A DNA stretch of 40,194 nucleotides from Candidatus Nanoarchaeia archaeon (lineage in GTDB: Archaea > Nanobdellota > Nanobdellia > Woesearchaeales > UBA10216). The notes under the pieces are model-generated. The model was not told the DNA's origin, ran no database searches, and saw nothing but the letters and a program-made list of their open reading frames with translations. The stretch's first letter is position 1. Each line of letters opens with the position of its first letter. Shown one piece after another: positions 11,507 to 21,521 of the stretch. The stretch spans positions 1 to 40,194 of the forward strand of contig JANQSZ010000029.1 of the NCBI GenBank assembly GCA_028279045.1, read 5' to 3'. Position numbers and translations under genes: made by a program.

Positions 11507-12404
11507 CTCGTTCTGCAGCAATGCGGTCAACAAATGCAAATCCTTCTTCAAGTGCTGTAACATCTCTGTTGGTAGAATATTTTACGCCGTAGTTCGCCAT
11601 AAAGTGTTCATCTAACAGTTGCTCTGCTAACCCACTCAAGTCATCTACTTCGACGAGCGATGTTCCCGCGCGCTCCCGTAGGTTTCCAATTAAGAGGTCG
11701 TGTATTTTTTTGAAACTAGATTTTCTAGCAGTTCTGTGATTGTTCAAATCTAGGGCAAGAGCGAGACGTGGTTCAGGACTGTACGCTATTTGCGCCAAAT
11801 TAGCTCCATACTCTATACCAACAATATTTTCCTCAGTTATCTTCGACGTATACTGATCTAAATCATAACTTATTGCGTTTTCATCTGCATGTTCCAATTC
11901 ATGAGCAACAGTGCTTTTGTAGAAATTTCTGTCATGTCTGAACAGATCACTTGGTTTCTCTACATCATATTCGCCGAGAATCTTCCGCGCCTCAGGATCC
12001 TCAGTCAGCAGCAATCCGATCATTGCAATATCAATAGTGAGGGGAAACAGCGTAATGTAGCTATGTACTTCTCCGCTGTAGATTAGACCTGTTGTATGGC
12101 CTAGCCGTTCATGTGAAAATCCTTCAGACCAATAGATTTCGTGACCGCCTATTTGTTGAGCTGCGCTAACTTCATTTTCTATCTTCCATTCATTCAAAAG
12201 GCGTTCGACTTGCCACTCCCTTAATTCGTCAGAGGTGAATCGATATGCAAAGAAACCTGTAGATGCCAAGAGTGCGGTCACACTAACCGCACCTAGTCCA
12301 CCGAGAAACCATCGTCTACTACGAACAGGCACCTTTTCTTCCAGGTCCTCATTGAACTCTTGCATATCCCAAAGAGTCCGAATTCTGTATATAAACTTAC
12401 GCAC
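11478..12404 (-). CDS. Membrane-anchored putative zincin-like protein
   Basis: 308 aa; 'SRRWFLGGLGAVSVTALLASTGFFA' TM segment and 'STVAHELEHADE' (HExxH-like). Confidence 0.6.
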   Translation of the reverse strand: MRKFIYRIRTLWDMQEFNEDLEEKVPVRSRRWFLGGLGAVSVTALLASTGFFAYRFTSDELREWQVERLLNEWKIENEVSAAQQIGGHEIYWSEGFSHERLGHTTGLIYSGEVHSYITLFPLTIDIAMIGLLLTEDPEARKILGEYDVEKPSDLFRHDRNFYKSTVAHELEHADENAISYDLDQYTSKITEENIVGIEYGANLAQIAYSPEPRLALALDLNNHRTARKSSFKKIHDLLIGNLRERAGTSLVEVDDLSGLAEQLLDEHFMANYGVKYSTNRDVTALEEGFAFVDRIAAERVTRPTSYSA

Positions 12405-12436
12405 ACCTTAAAAACACAAACCAATTCACTTTCTTC

Positions 12437-12961
12437 ATGAGTATTCGTCAAAGTGTCGATGATTTTGTCCAAGTCTGGGAACTGAAGAGAACAGAGTCTG
12501 TCGCAGACGTATTGGATGGAATGGAAATGGATACCCAAGCTCGCGAAGCACTAAAAGAAATAGTCGGCGATGAAGTTGTTATCTCAGCGTCTGCCGAGCA
12601 AATCGAGCGCTACAGGAATAGCGAGTTCACTAAAGGTATGCTGGGAATTCTTGGAAATCTTATTGCGCCACTCAATCTTACTGATGCGTGCAAAGAATAC
12701 CTTACCGACGCCCGGTTGCAAACATGGTTGTACGGTGCTCCAGCAACCCAACAAATATCTTACCATGTACTTGCTTTAGAACCTCACAAACTTCGTTTTG
12801 GTTTCTTCGATGCAGATCAAGCCCGTTCAGTTGAACAGAACTTATACAACCTCCACGCAGGAGTCTTACTTGCCGAATCCGACGGCGGCGAAGCAGTCAA
12901 ATTCCAGATGCGTTGGGCAGAACAATTCGAGCAATTGCATGGCTATAGCCCGAGTAATTAA
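12437..12961 (+). CDS. Hypothetical protein (174 aa)
   Basis: ORF in good context. Confidence 0.6.
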   Translation: MSIRQSVDDFVQVWELKRTESVADVLDGMEMDTQAREALKEIVGDEVVISASAEQIERYRNSEFTKGMLGILGNLIAPLNLTDACKEYLTDARLQTWLYGAPATQQISYHVLALEPHKLRFGFFDADQARSVEQNLYNLHAGVLLAESDGGEAVKFQMRWAEQFEQLHGYSPSN

Positions 12962-12967
12962 AGAATA

Positions 12968-13432
12968 TTATCTTCTGAGATCCGCCAACGTCTTGGTTTT
13001 GATCTCGTCAAAAAGTGTTTCACCTTTCATACCGTTCCCGTTGTAAAAGGCAACAGTGTTATTGCCATGCTTTGCCACTGGCGAGACATATGGAAAGCTG
13101 CCTTCCTGCAATGCATCTGCCAAATTCTGTGCTTCATCCAAAGATACTGTGCCTGTGATTTCCATCCGCGCCGCACCATTATCAGTTGCGTGGACAACAT
13201 CTAGCTCTAAACCAGCTTCCTGAATGTACTCTTCTGCGTGCTCCGTAGCCTCAAATACAGCATGCGCCCGATCTTCTTTGCGGTCTGCCACTCCTGCTCC
13301 GTAGACAGCGAGAATTCTGACTTGCACCTCATCTGCGTTACGCTTTCGCTCAAGGTGGATGGGATATTGATTCGGCCGGAAGTCCAATTGGTCTTCGAAC
13401 CCTTTTATATGCTCAAGAAGTTCAGTTAACAT
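12968..13432 (-). CDS. Hypothetical protein (154 aa)
   Basis: Complete ORF convergent with the previous gene. Confidence 0.6.
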   Translation of the reverse strand: MLTELLEHIKGFEDQLDFRPNQYPIHLERKRNADEVQVRILAVYGAGVADRKEDRAHAVFEATEHAEEYIQEAGLELDVVHATDNGAARMEITGTVSLDEAQNLADALQEGSFPYVSPVAKHGNNTVAFYNGNGMKGETLFDEIKTKTLADLRR

Positions 13433-13476
13433 AGCGCAAAGAAATGAAGAACTGCTTAAGTAGGTTGTGGTAGAAG

Positions 13477-13595
13477 TGCGCCGGCGCTGGGAATTTCAAC
13501 TCTTGGCTCGTAACCACAAAGTATTTGAACCCAGAAGCCCTAACGGGCACTAAGGTTTCAGCTTAGCGGCCTCGCCAATGGCCACGCGCCGGCAC
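13477..13595 (-). tRNA. Class II (long variable arm) tRNA gene with T-loop intron; anticodon reads GAA
   Basis: Minus strand GTGCCGGCG/CGCCGGCGC acceptor (7 bp GCCGGCG/CGCCGGC plus 2 further pairs), D-stem GGCC/GGCC, anticodon arm CTAAG-CTGAAAC-CTTAG, variable arm GCCC-GTTA-GGGC, T-stem CTGGG/CCCAG. The T-loop becomes TTCAAAT after removing 13493-13523. Confidence 0.72.
13493..13523 (-). other. Predicted 31-nt BHB intron in tRNA T-loop (position 59/60)
   Basis: TTCA/TGAA 4-bp central helix flanked by 3-nt bulges (AA|T and AT|T), inner helix ACTTT..AGAGT and TGG..CCA; splicing restores canonical TTCAAAT. Confidence 0.65.
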
Positions 13596-13736
13596 AAATT
13601 ATTTTATGTCGGCTTTCTTTTTATTCTCTACGCGCACTAGAATCGTGTCCAGTGAAAACCTCGACGACGAATATCTTCCGATTGTCCAGTGAGAACATCC
13701 GGAATCAATAAGAAGGACACTTCATTTCTCTTCTGT

Positions 13737-14144
13737 ATGTCAAATGCATCACTTGATGAGGCTCTTGAGGCAGTGCAGAACGGGCAGCGCGTTGATATCG
13801 GTGATATTGCGTTCGGACCACCACAAGATATAGGTGTTAGTCTGTTTTATCTTTCCATGCCTCATCGTAACCTTGATTCGTATGCGTGGCATATTCCTGG
13901 TGCAGGGTTTGCAAATCGCAGGACGTTTGGTTACAAAGCACTCGTGCACTTGCTTGGTCACGTAAACGAAAGGGTGCCACTCACCGAACTTAATGAAACT
14001 GTAGGGTCTCGCTCCACATCCTCTTTGCCGACGTACATGGCAGAACTGAAACACAGTCTTGGATATTCAAAAGTGTTTGATTTAGAAGAATTTTCAGAGC
14101 CACGTGCATTTATGCTACGGGCAGTAGATAAAGTTGATTTCTGA
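13737..14144 (+). CDS. Hypothetical protein (ORF track starts at 13689)
   Basis: MSNASLDEALEAVQNGQRVDIGD...; internal ATG preferred. Confidence 0.55.
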   Translation: MSNASLDEALEAVQNGQRVDIGDIAFGPPQDIGVSLFYLSMPHRNLDSYAWHIPGAGFANRRTFGYKALVHLLGHVNERVPLTELNETVGSRSTSSLPTYMAELKHSLGYSKVFDLEEFSEPRAFMLRAVDKVDF

Positions 14145-14237
14145 AACCGTCGGAAGAATTCCTAAGTCCTCATAACTGCTGTTATGCGAAGGTCTATGGA
14201 ACCAAATTATAATTAGTTTATTCATTATAGTTATGTA

Positions 14238-17200
14238 CTACCATGAATAAGCAAGATCTTCAATGAAGTCCATCGTTCCATCGTACAATCCCATCCAAGA
14301 GGAAGCCACACTTAAAGGATGCGGCTTCGATGCTGGAAAATTCGAGCCTTTTAAGGGATATGAATCCATGCCCAGGAAAAGATAGTTCCACGTTGACTTT
14401 ATAGCAAACTCTGGCACAGATAACCAAGCAAGTCCGTATCCCCAAAGGGGTGACAGGCCTGCTCTTTCTCGAACATGTAAGTACCTGTTTAATGCTGCTA
14501 GCCCTTGGCTTTGGCTTAGCTCAAAAAGATTATTCCGGTTACTAATTACATCTGAATTTGCTTTGGATACTTTGCTTGTGATATCATCTCCCGGATATTT
14601 ATTTGCAAAGTCATTAGCCAATTTCCTTATGGTTTTCAAATCCAATGTGGAGAATTCTTTCAACGGATCATACATTTGAAACCAACGTACAAAGGGATTC
14701 GGATCTGTATTTGTTACTGGGTTGATAGGCTCAAAAACTGGCTCTTCGATGTCAGCATCCTTACCAGGTTCATTATCATCTAGCCGACTCACTAAGGGTC
14801 TTTCGGGATTATAGACATCAGGATCGTCCCAAATATGGTCACTTTGCTGACTAGTTACATCCGTGCCCGCTTTCGCCGCTGTAGTACCAGCCTCTTGTAT
14901 TTTCGCAGTTTCGGCACCTACCTTTCCGCCAGTTTCTCCTCCAGAAGAGCTACCTGAGCTTGGATCTGTGCTGTTAGGCTGTGAGTTGCCTCCAGAGGTA
15001 CCATTGCCAGAGCTACCCGATCCAGATCCGCCACCATTTCCTGAGCCGCCTCCACCTCCATCACCTCCTCCGTCTTTCAAACCAAAAAAATCCATTCTAT
15101 TCACGGGATCATTACTGGCATACTCATAGATATTTAATCCATCTGCAAAGTTAATCGGATCTCGTTGAAGGAATCGTCCCAATTTTGGTGAATAAGAACG
15201 AGCACCAAAATTAACAAGACCCGTTACGGAATCAGTAAACTGTGAGGCAAAGGTAAACGGGTTAGTGCTCTGTCCGCCAAGTAATTCTCCAAAAGGAGAA
15301 TGATGCAAAGATTCTGCAACGCCATTTTCATCGATTAGTGCATGCACATTTTGTGATAGATCATGCATGTAGTACCGCTCCTGTCCGTCTGCTGAAACCA
15401 CTAAAGGTTTTTGGAAGAACGGTCCAAAAACAAATTGTTGTGCTTCACCCTGTTCATCAACTATGTCTATTACATTTCGATTGTCGTACACCAACGTATC
15501 AAGCTCTTGGCCATGCGAAACAGCAATTCGTCTTCCAAGTGCATCGTAACTGTATTCAGCGATTGTGCTCCCACTCATATTATCTACACGGACAAGTCGA
15601 TTAGCATAGTCATAGAAATATTGATGAGTTCCATCATCAACAAGATTTCCTACCGCGTCATAAACATGGATGACATTCTGAACTGCGCTATATTGATTCA
15701 GGTCATTAGTATCATACACAATATCATTCTCTCCAGTTACAGTTGTTCTTGTTCTATTTCCTAACAAATCATACTCAAAAGTACGAACAGCTCCTTGAAG
15801 ATTGGGAACTGCTGCTATTAGTGCTTCAACATCTGCTTGCAGAGGAGACGATTGAATTTCAGAAACAGGAACTGATGACGGTATTAGCCCATTTACTGCA
15901 ATCGGGACAGCATTTGCATCCTCTTTTGATTCAATCAATCGCCCGTGCGCATCATACAGTCGGGTTTGTGAAATAGATCCATCTGAATCTATTTGTTGAG
16001 ATAACTTCTCTCGATTTGCAGCATCCTTCAGAGATACGAGCGAAATATGCTCTGCATTCACATGAGTGAATTCGCTCTGAATTGTACGTTGATCGCCATC
16101 ATAGGTAAAAGAAAACGTTCCAAAAGGCGTAACCATGATCCCGACTCTTGATCCATTATATGCAATCTGGGCAACAATATCATTCGGGTTTAATGCGCCT
16201 GGATAAGAGGTTCCATTAACTTCATTTGTAATTCGTTCAAGTCTGCCCATCTTGTCATGCTCAAACGCAACTCTTCTCTGATCGGGGAACGTCAAGCTTG
16301 TTCTTCTGCCAAGCGCGTCAAACTCAGATGAAACTTCATGTCCATTTTGTGATTGCAAAACAAGATTTCCCACAGAATCGTACAACAGTTGAACAGCACT
16401 TTCACTGTTACTTGCCTCTATCAATCTACCAAGACCATCATAATAATAAGTTTCTTGATGTGAACCAACCACAGGATTTCCCGCTACGTTATTATCATCA
16501 ACCTGCAATTCAGCAAGCAAGTTCATTTCATCAAAAACACGAATGATGCGCAAACCATTTGGTAAATTTTCAATGACAGGATTTCCGTTACCATCGTATT
16601 GCAAGGTAGGTCCTAATCCATCAGGGTGAGTGATAGAAATTGTTCTTCCCAGTTCATCATATTCAAAACTGAGTTCTCTGTCCAAAGCGTCCAAAATCGT
16701 AGCAATTCTATCTGTTCCAGTGTATTTGAATTCTGTTTGAAGAGGTGTACCTTGAACATCCTGAACTGTTCGAATTAACCTACCTGCAGGATCATGAATG
16801 AAGGTTGTGCGTATCCCAAGAGGATCACGCTCTGCTTTCAATAAACCTCTACTGTCATATGTACGGATAACTGTATTTCCTAAATTTGTTGTAACAGATT
16901 CTACGAGGTCAAGCTCGTTGTACGAATATTCTGTAACATAGTAAGATGGATTATTTCCAAGTCCCAAATGCGTATCTATTTGCTTGATAAGATTGCTATT
17001 TTCGTCATATTCGCGTTCGACTGAATTCCCTTCCGAATCAACCAATTTAATAGGTCTTCCATGAACATCAAAGATTGTATCAAATATTGCATCTATACCG
17101 CTAGCATCGGCTACAGTTCTTATGCGATTGTTATGCTCATCGTAGTAAAACGCATGTCGAACAATTTGAGATGTTTGCAAATCTCCATCCTGAAACAAGA

Positions 17201-19799
17201 AATCATCCCTTGCAACTAATCTACTTAGTTCGTCGAAGGTATTTTCTTGATGAAATAGTACAGTTCCACTGGAGTCAGTCACCGTAGCACTCGTAACATT
17301 TCCAAGTTTATCATATGTTAACGCTCTGTTGGTGCCATTTGGAGCGGATTGATTCGTAACTCGAGAGAATTCATCGTATTCAAGTTCCCATTTGTTCCCA
17401 TTTGCGTCAATCAATGCAATAGGTTGCCCTCGCCCATCATATTCGATGTTCCAGTGGGCTTGATTTGGCGATCCATATCCTTCAACAATGCCAGATACAA
17501 GATCTTTATCATTGTACAAAAGATGTTTTACATTTGAATCTTCATCAGTGATAAAGTCGACCATATCTGACGGTGTGAAGGTTCTTTTAGATTTAGTTCC
17601 TGGAAAATCTCCGAGAGCTTCTCGGATTACTTCAGTAAGGTTGTCATTATGGTCGTAGTCAAAACGCATCACAAAAGGTGCACTTGATATAAATCTACTC
17701 CCAGGGTCTTTTACATGCTCGCTAACACCAACTAATCGTCCATTATCATTGTATTCGTACTCTGTTGTCGCACCATGAAAGGGAGATGAAACGCTGGTTA
17801 CTTGATCAAGCAAATCATACGCAAAAACAAAATCAAGTTTTCGACCATTTCTTAGCTTTACAACATTACCGCGTTCGTCAACGTTAAAATGGATATCAAT
17901 AGAATCAGAAGATCCAGCTCCGGCTCTGATTTGTCGTAAGTAGCCTTGTTTCTGAGGATCTTGGGCCGCTGTAAAATAGTAAAATCTGCTCTCGCTAGTT
18001 TCTGCCTGATTTACAACAACAGTTCCATTTACGATTGCTGTACTTCTCGGTCTTTTTTCAGCAGTAATTTGTCCGTGATCGTTGTATTCGTACTCTATGG
18101 AATTATTTTGAACACTGCCGTCAGGTAATGTAGTCTGAGGTAAAACTATTCTTCTCAGGAATTTTCCTTGTGGGTCTTCCACAATTGCCCCACTAGCGTC
18201 ATTTGAGTAAACAAATTTCGTTTGCCAACTCGGGTCACGTGGATCTGTTCGAGAAACAACATCAGAATATAGAGGGTGATGCTCAAACTCAACAACTATA
18301 TCTTCTGGATCAATAATCGGAGGATTAAGTCCAAGCACAGTAGCACTATTCTCACTCTGTCGAATTTCCATAATGACTTCTGTGAATTTACGTCGTTGTT
18401 CTGGTGTCGGATTTTGAGGTACCAGATGCCAATCTCTATAGTGAACTGTTTTCTTGATGTTTCCAAGTTCGTCTTTGTGAGAAACTAGTTGCCCATCTTC
18501 ATTGTATTCTGATGATGTTTCGGTAGTTTGAAGACTTCCGCCTGCAGTCAGCATAGATTCAATCTTGTGAACTTCCTTACCATCTGCATTAAATTGGTAA
18601 CGAACTATGTGGCCGTTTCGATGTTTTACGATTGTCTCAGTTATTGGTTCGTTCAATCCCAATCCGCTATTTAATGGATTGAGCGTCACATAATTATAAA
18701 TTAGTTCTCCAGCAGCAATCCGCTGACGCACCACATGATTAAAATCTTCTTGTCCAGGAGTTGTTCCATATTCGTTTTCAAGTATGTGGTTACCTTCGCC
18801 GTCAACAATTCTTTCTAAATTGTGAGTAAACCGACCAGAGAATGCAGTAACGTATTCGTAAGATCGTACCGCTGGATCTTCATGTGCCGCAGGTTTAGGT
18901 TTTACAACCTGTGTCAAATTATTATGCTGATCATACTCATATTCAACTGTTCGTTCTCCCTGCGTGACACTCTTAATTCTTTTTTTGTCGTCATGAGTGA
19001 AATTTATTGATCTCCCAAGTGAATCTACGACGCTTTGCAATAATTCTGTGCCCAGATCATAAATGAATGTCAGAGTATTTCCATAACGATCTTCAATACT
19101 TGTCACTCTATACATGGTACCTGCATTTAAAGCATCATACGTATACGTATCTCCATTTGATGCTTCCATTACAAATGAATTCCCAATTTGTTGAAGGGTT
19201 GATGTAGAACCATCTGGAGCAAAATAGATTTGCGAATTAAAATCAAATGTGTATGTATCTTCTCTCAAGCTTCCATTCGAACGAGCAATTTGATTTCCGC
19301 CGTTCTCAACACGAAGCCATAAGTTGTACGAATGATCCCAGTTACCGCCAAGCGGACCGCTATAAACAACTTGGCTTCGATAGGTTCTCTCAAAAGTAAA
19401 ATTAATTCCCCTTCCTTTGAGAAACAAATCCGTTTCCGAATGAGTATACTGCCCGCTTGATACTTCAACATTTCCAACATTCTTTTTTGGACTAAGACCT
19501 TTATTGAAATCAACAATCCCATCTAAACTTTCTGCTCCCGTAAGATACTGAGACAGATTCGAATACCCTTGCTGTGCTGTTTGATCTTTTTGCAGTTGCT
19601 CAATTCTTGATTGAACAGCTTCTGGGCCAATCAGAGCTGTTAAATCTGATATGATGTCAGGTTCGGGTACATCTGAGATAACGTCTAACAATTTGTCACG
19701 AAGTTGAAACTGTAAATGCGAGCTAGCGTTTCCAGAAGTATATTCCGATCGTAGATGTTGATATTGTACTCGTGCATCCAAAGCAAGGTTTGCTGGCAT
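14238..19799 (-). CDS. RHS/YD-repeat protein with RHS core and unique C-terminal tip
   Basis: 1853 aa; 'GRGINFTFERTYRSQ' (DUF6531-like), dozens of YD repeats (e.g. 'YEYDQHNNLTQV', 'YDGLGRLIEA'), core 'SPFGELLGGQSTNPFTFASQFTDSVTGLVNFGARSYSPKLGRFLQRDPINFADGLNIYEYASNDPVNRMDFFGL', then Gly/Ser linker and about 200-aa tip. Confidence 0.95.
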   Translation of the reverse strand: MPANLALDARVQYQHLRSEYTSGNASSHLQFQLRDKLLDVISDVPEPDIISDLTALIGPEAVQSRIEQLQKDQTAQQGYSNLSQYLTGAESLDGIVDFNKGLSPKKNVGNVEVSSGQYTHSETDLFLKGRGINFTFERTYRSQVVYSGPLGGNWDHSYNLWLRVENGGNQIARSNGSLREDTYTFDFNSQIYFAPDGSTSTLQQIGNSFVMEASNGDTYTYDALNAGTMYRVTSIEDRYGNTLTFIYDLGTELLQSVVDSLGRSINFTHDDKKRIKSVTQGERTVEYEYDQHNNLTQVVKPKPAAHEDPAVRSYEYVTAFSGRFTHNLERIVDGEGNHILENEYGTTPGQEDFNHVVRQRIAAGELIYNYVTLNPLNSGLGLNEPITETIVKHRNGHIVRYQFNADGKEVHKIESMLTAGGSLQTTETSSEYNEDGQLVSHKDELGNIKKTVHYRDWHLVPQNPTPEQRRKFTEVIMEIRQSENSATVLGLNPPIIDPEDIVVEFEHHPLYSDVVSRTDPRDPSWQTKFVYSNDASGAIVEDPQGKFLRRIVLPQTTLPDGSVQNNSIEYEYNDHGQITAEKRPRSTAIVNGTVVVNQAETSESRFYYFTAAQDPQKQGYLRQIRAGAGSSDSIDIHFNVDERGNVVKLRNGRKLDFVFAYDLLDQVTSVSSPFHGATTEYEYNDNGRLVGVSEHVKDPGSRFISSAPFVMRFDYDHNDNLTEVIREALGDFPGTKSKRTFTPSDMVDFITDEDSNVKHLLYNDKDLVSGIVEGYGSPNQAHWNIEYDGRGQPIALIDANGNKWELEYDEFSRVTNQSAPNGTNRALTYDKLGNVTSATVTDSSGTVLFHQENTFDELSRLVARDDFLFQDGDLQTSQIVRHAFYYDEHNNRIRTVADASGIDAIFDTIFDVHGRPIKLVDSEGNSVEREYDENSNLIKQIDTHLGLGNNPSYYVTEYSYNELDLVESVTTNLGNTVIRTYDSRGLLKAERDPLGIRTTFIHDPAGRLIRTVQDVQGTPLQTEFKYTGTDRIATILDALDRELSFEYDELGRTISITHPDGLGPTLQYDGNGNPVIENLPNGLRIIRVFDEMNLLAELQVDDNNVAGNPVVGSHQETYYYDGLGRLIEASNSESAVQLLYDSVGNLVLQSQNGHEVSSEFDALGRRTSLTFPDQRRVAFEHDKMGRLERITNEVNGTSYPGALNPNDIVAQIAYNGSRVGIMVTPFGTFSFTYDGDQRTIQSEFTHVNAEHISLVSLKDAANREKLSQQIDSDGSISQTRLYDAHGRLIESKEDANAVPIAVNGLIPSSVPVSEIQSSPLQADVEALIAAVPNLQGAVRTFEYDLLGNRTRTTVTGENDIVYDTNDLNQYSAVQNVIHVYDAVGNLVDDGTHQYFYDYANRLVRVDNMSGSTIAEYSYDALGRRIAVSHGQELDTLVYDNRNVIDIVDEQGEAQQFVFGPFFQKPLVVSADGQERYYMHDLSQNVHALIDENGVAESLHHSPFGELLGGQSTNPFTFASQFTDSVTGLVNFGARSYSPKLGRFLQRDPINFADGLNIYEYASNDPVNRMDFFGLKDGGGDGGGGGSGNGGGSGSGSSGNGTSGGNSQPNSTDPSSGSSSGGETGGKVGAETAKIQEAGTTAAKAGTDVTSQQSDHIWDDPDVYNPERPLVSRLDDNEPGKDADIEEPVFEPINPVTNTDPNPFVRWFQMYDPLKEFSTLDLKTIRKLANDFANKYPGDDITSKVSKANSDVISNRNNLFELSQSQGLAALNRYLHVRERAGLSPLWGYGLAWLSVPEFAIKSTWNYLFLGMDSYPLKGSNFPASKPHPLSVASSWMGLYDGTMDFIEDLAYSW

Positions 19800-19816
19800 A
19801 GGAATGAGAAATAAAG

Positions 19817-21391
19817 CTAAGAAGATCGTCTATTGAGTCTACTGACTGAGGTGGCCGTTTTTGCAATTACTTTCTCTAGTTTGCTAGCGGCCAACTGGAT
19901 TTTCGGATCTTCCTCTTCGGAATCAATGATGTCTGAGTAATTGGTAACACCTCTTCTGGCCAATTGGTCTATGAGACGTTTTGGGAGTGCTCCTGCTAGT
20001 GCTGACAAAGGTAAATTGACTTCAGAAGCAGCTTGTGAAAGCAATTCTTGAAATAAAGGGGTTTCTGAAATCAGTTGCGGTTCAAATCCAGCAGCCCTTC
20101 CTTCTTGAACAGCACGCATCATGAGTTGATTTCTTCGGCCGAGTTGTTGAGACGCTTCCGCTTTGTAGAGTGGATTGGACAGGGCATTTATGTCAATACT
20201 TACTGGAGGTATGTACGTTCCGCTCATCGACGTGACATATGGACTAAATTGCCATTCTTCTGCTGGCAGTGGTTGTGATATCAGGCCGCCATCACCGAGT
20301 TGGAAGCAAGAATGAATGGTTCTGCGCAAACTAAATGTGCGACCAACAGCACTTGCTTGCACATTTGCTCCAAGCATCATATCGTGCCCTGTGTCAATAG
20401 ATGCTTCAATACACAGCTCATCTACTGATTTGGGTGCGTTAACAACAAGAAAGAATTCTTGAATTCCTTCCAACTGCCTTCCTACAAGTATCTTTCCTGA
20501 TTCATCAGGTTGTGATACATAAATGAAGACATTCTCGGAATCAACAGTCCTCGGTCGTGGCGTTAATACCCAAGACGCATTGTTGACACCAATATTGTAT
20601 GCAATAAGCGGTTGGTAAATATGGCTTAGTTGTGTTGTGTGGCTTTGCGTCTCTCGGCTATTTGTTGCAAAATCTGCTCCAAATCCAGTTCTATCTTCAA
20701 TACCCGATATAAATTTGTCGTTAATTGCCATATCAACTTTGTCCACACTAGGATCGTCCTCGTCTTTCTGGACTCTCGATATATCATAAGTCGACTGCAA
20801 ACCGTTATTGGCCAACCTTATTTCTTCAGCCCCCAAGCTCGTGGTAATTGCTTTATCTAATCGGATTGTAGAATCAGATCCTCCCAGTATCTCACCACTC
20901 AAAGATCCAGCTTCATACAATTCTCTTTTTTTCGGTTCAATATCATGTATATAGGGGTAATCGTCAAGCTCTGTTCCTGGTCTCTTTGGGAAAACTGCTA
21001 CATCAACAATTGCTCCTTGTGCCGGAAGGTAAGCATGCATCTGTGTAACAGCCTGCTCAAGCAACGACGACTGGAATGTTGTAGTTCCGGAACCCATTTT
21101 ACCAATGTCGAGCCGTTTCCCTGATTTATCTGCGAAAGCGCCATTAACCCAATTTGCACCTGTAATACTTGCAGAAAGCTTAACATAAAATATTCTCCGC
21201 TCGGGATAGTCTTCCTGAGATTCTGCTTCTGGAACAGCATAGCCAAACGCAGAAATTGAACTCATCCAACGATGAGGTGAAGCGTTGCTAAACGATGTGG
21301 CACTGCCGGCAGCACTTGTAACAATCAGATCTGGAGAATACGCCAATCTCTGCCAAGGAATGTGCTTCGGTAAATCAAGATTTTGTGGCAT
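19817..21391 (-). CDS. Unknown protein encoded just upstream of RHS gene, likely operon partner
   Basis: ORF track start 21412; start at 21391 (MPQNLDLPKH) preferred because a TATA box (ctataaa, 21417-21423) would lie too close to the 21412 start. 17-nt gap to the RHS ORF. Confidence 0.75.
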   Translation of the reverse strand: MPQNLDLPKHIPWQRLAYSPDLIVTSAAGSATSFSNASPHRWMSSISAFGYAVPEAESQEDYPERRIFYVKLSASITGANWVNGAFADKSGKRLDIGKMGSGTTTFQSSLLEQAVTQMHAYLPAQGAIVDVAVFPKRPGTELDDYPYIHDIEPKKRELYEAGSLSGEILGGSDSTIRLDKAITTSLGAEEIRLANNGLQSTYDISRVQKDEDDPSVDKVDMAINDKFISGIEDRTGFGADFATNSRETQSHTTQLSHIYQPLIAYNIGVNNASWVLTPRPRTVDSENVFIYVSQPDESGKILVGRQLEGIQEFFLVVNAPKSVDELCIEASIDTGHDMMLGANVQASAVGRTFSLRRTIHSCFQLGDGGLISQPLPAEEWQFSPYVTSMSGTYIPPVSIDINALSNPLYKAEASQQLGRRNQLMMRAVQEGRAAGFEPQLISETPLFQELLSQAASEVNLPLSALAGALPKRLIDQLARRGVTNYSDIIDSEEEDPKIQLAASKLEKVIAKTATSVSRLNRRSS

Positions 21392-21521
21392 TCTCAAAAA
21401 GAGCCATACCACGCAACTATAAATAACTATTTTATATGCATTATATAATTCGAACTGAAGGTTCTCGTCCTGGATTGGTAGTGATTCTCGTCAATTTGGG
21501 TTTGAAACCTTGGAGGGTCAA

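Noticed and set aside
13646-13699. Short direct repeat TGTCCAGTGARAACMTC
   Set aside because: Only two 17-nt copies with mismatches; no functional context.
14863-15129. Pro-rich plus-strand ORF
   Set aside because: Antisense of the RHS Gly/Ser linker.
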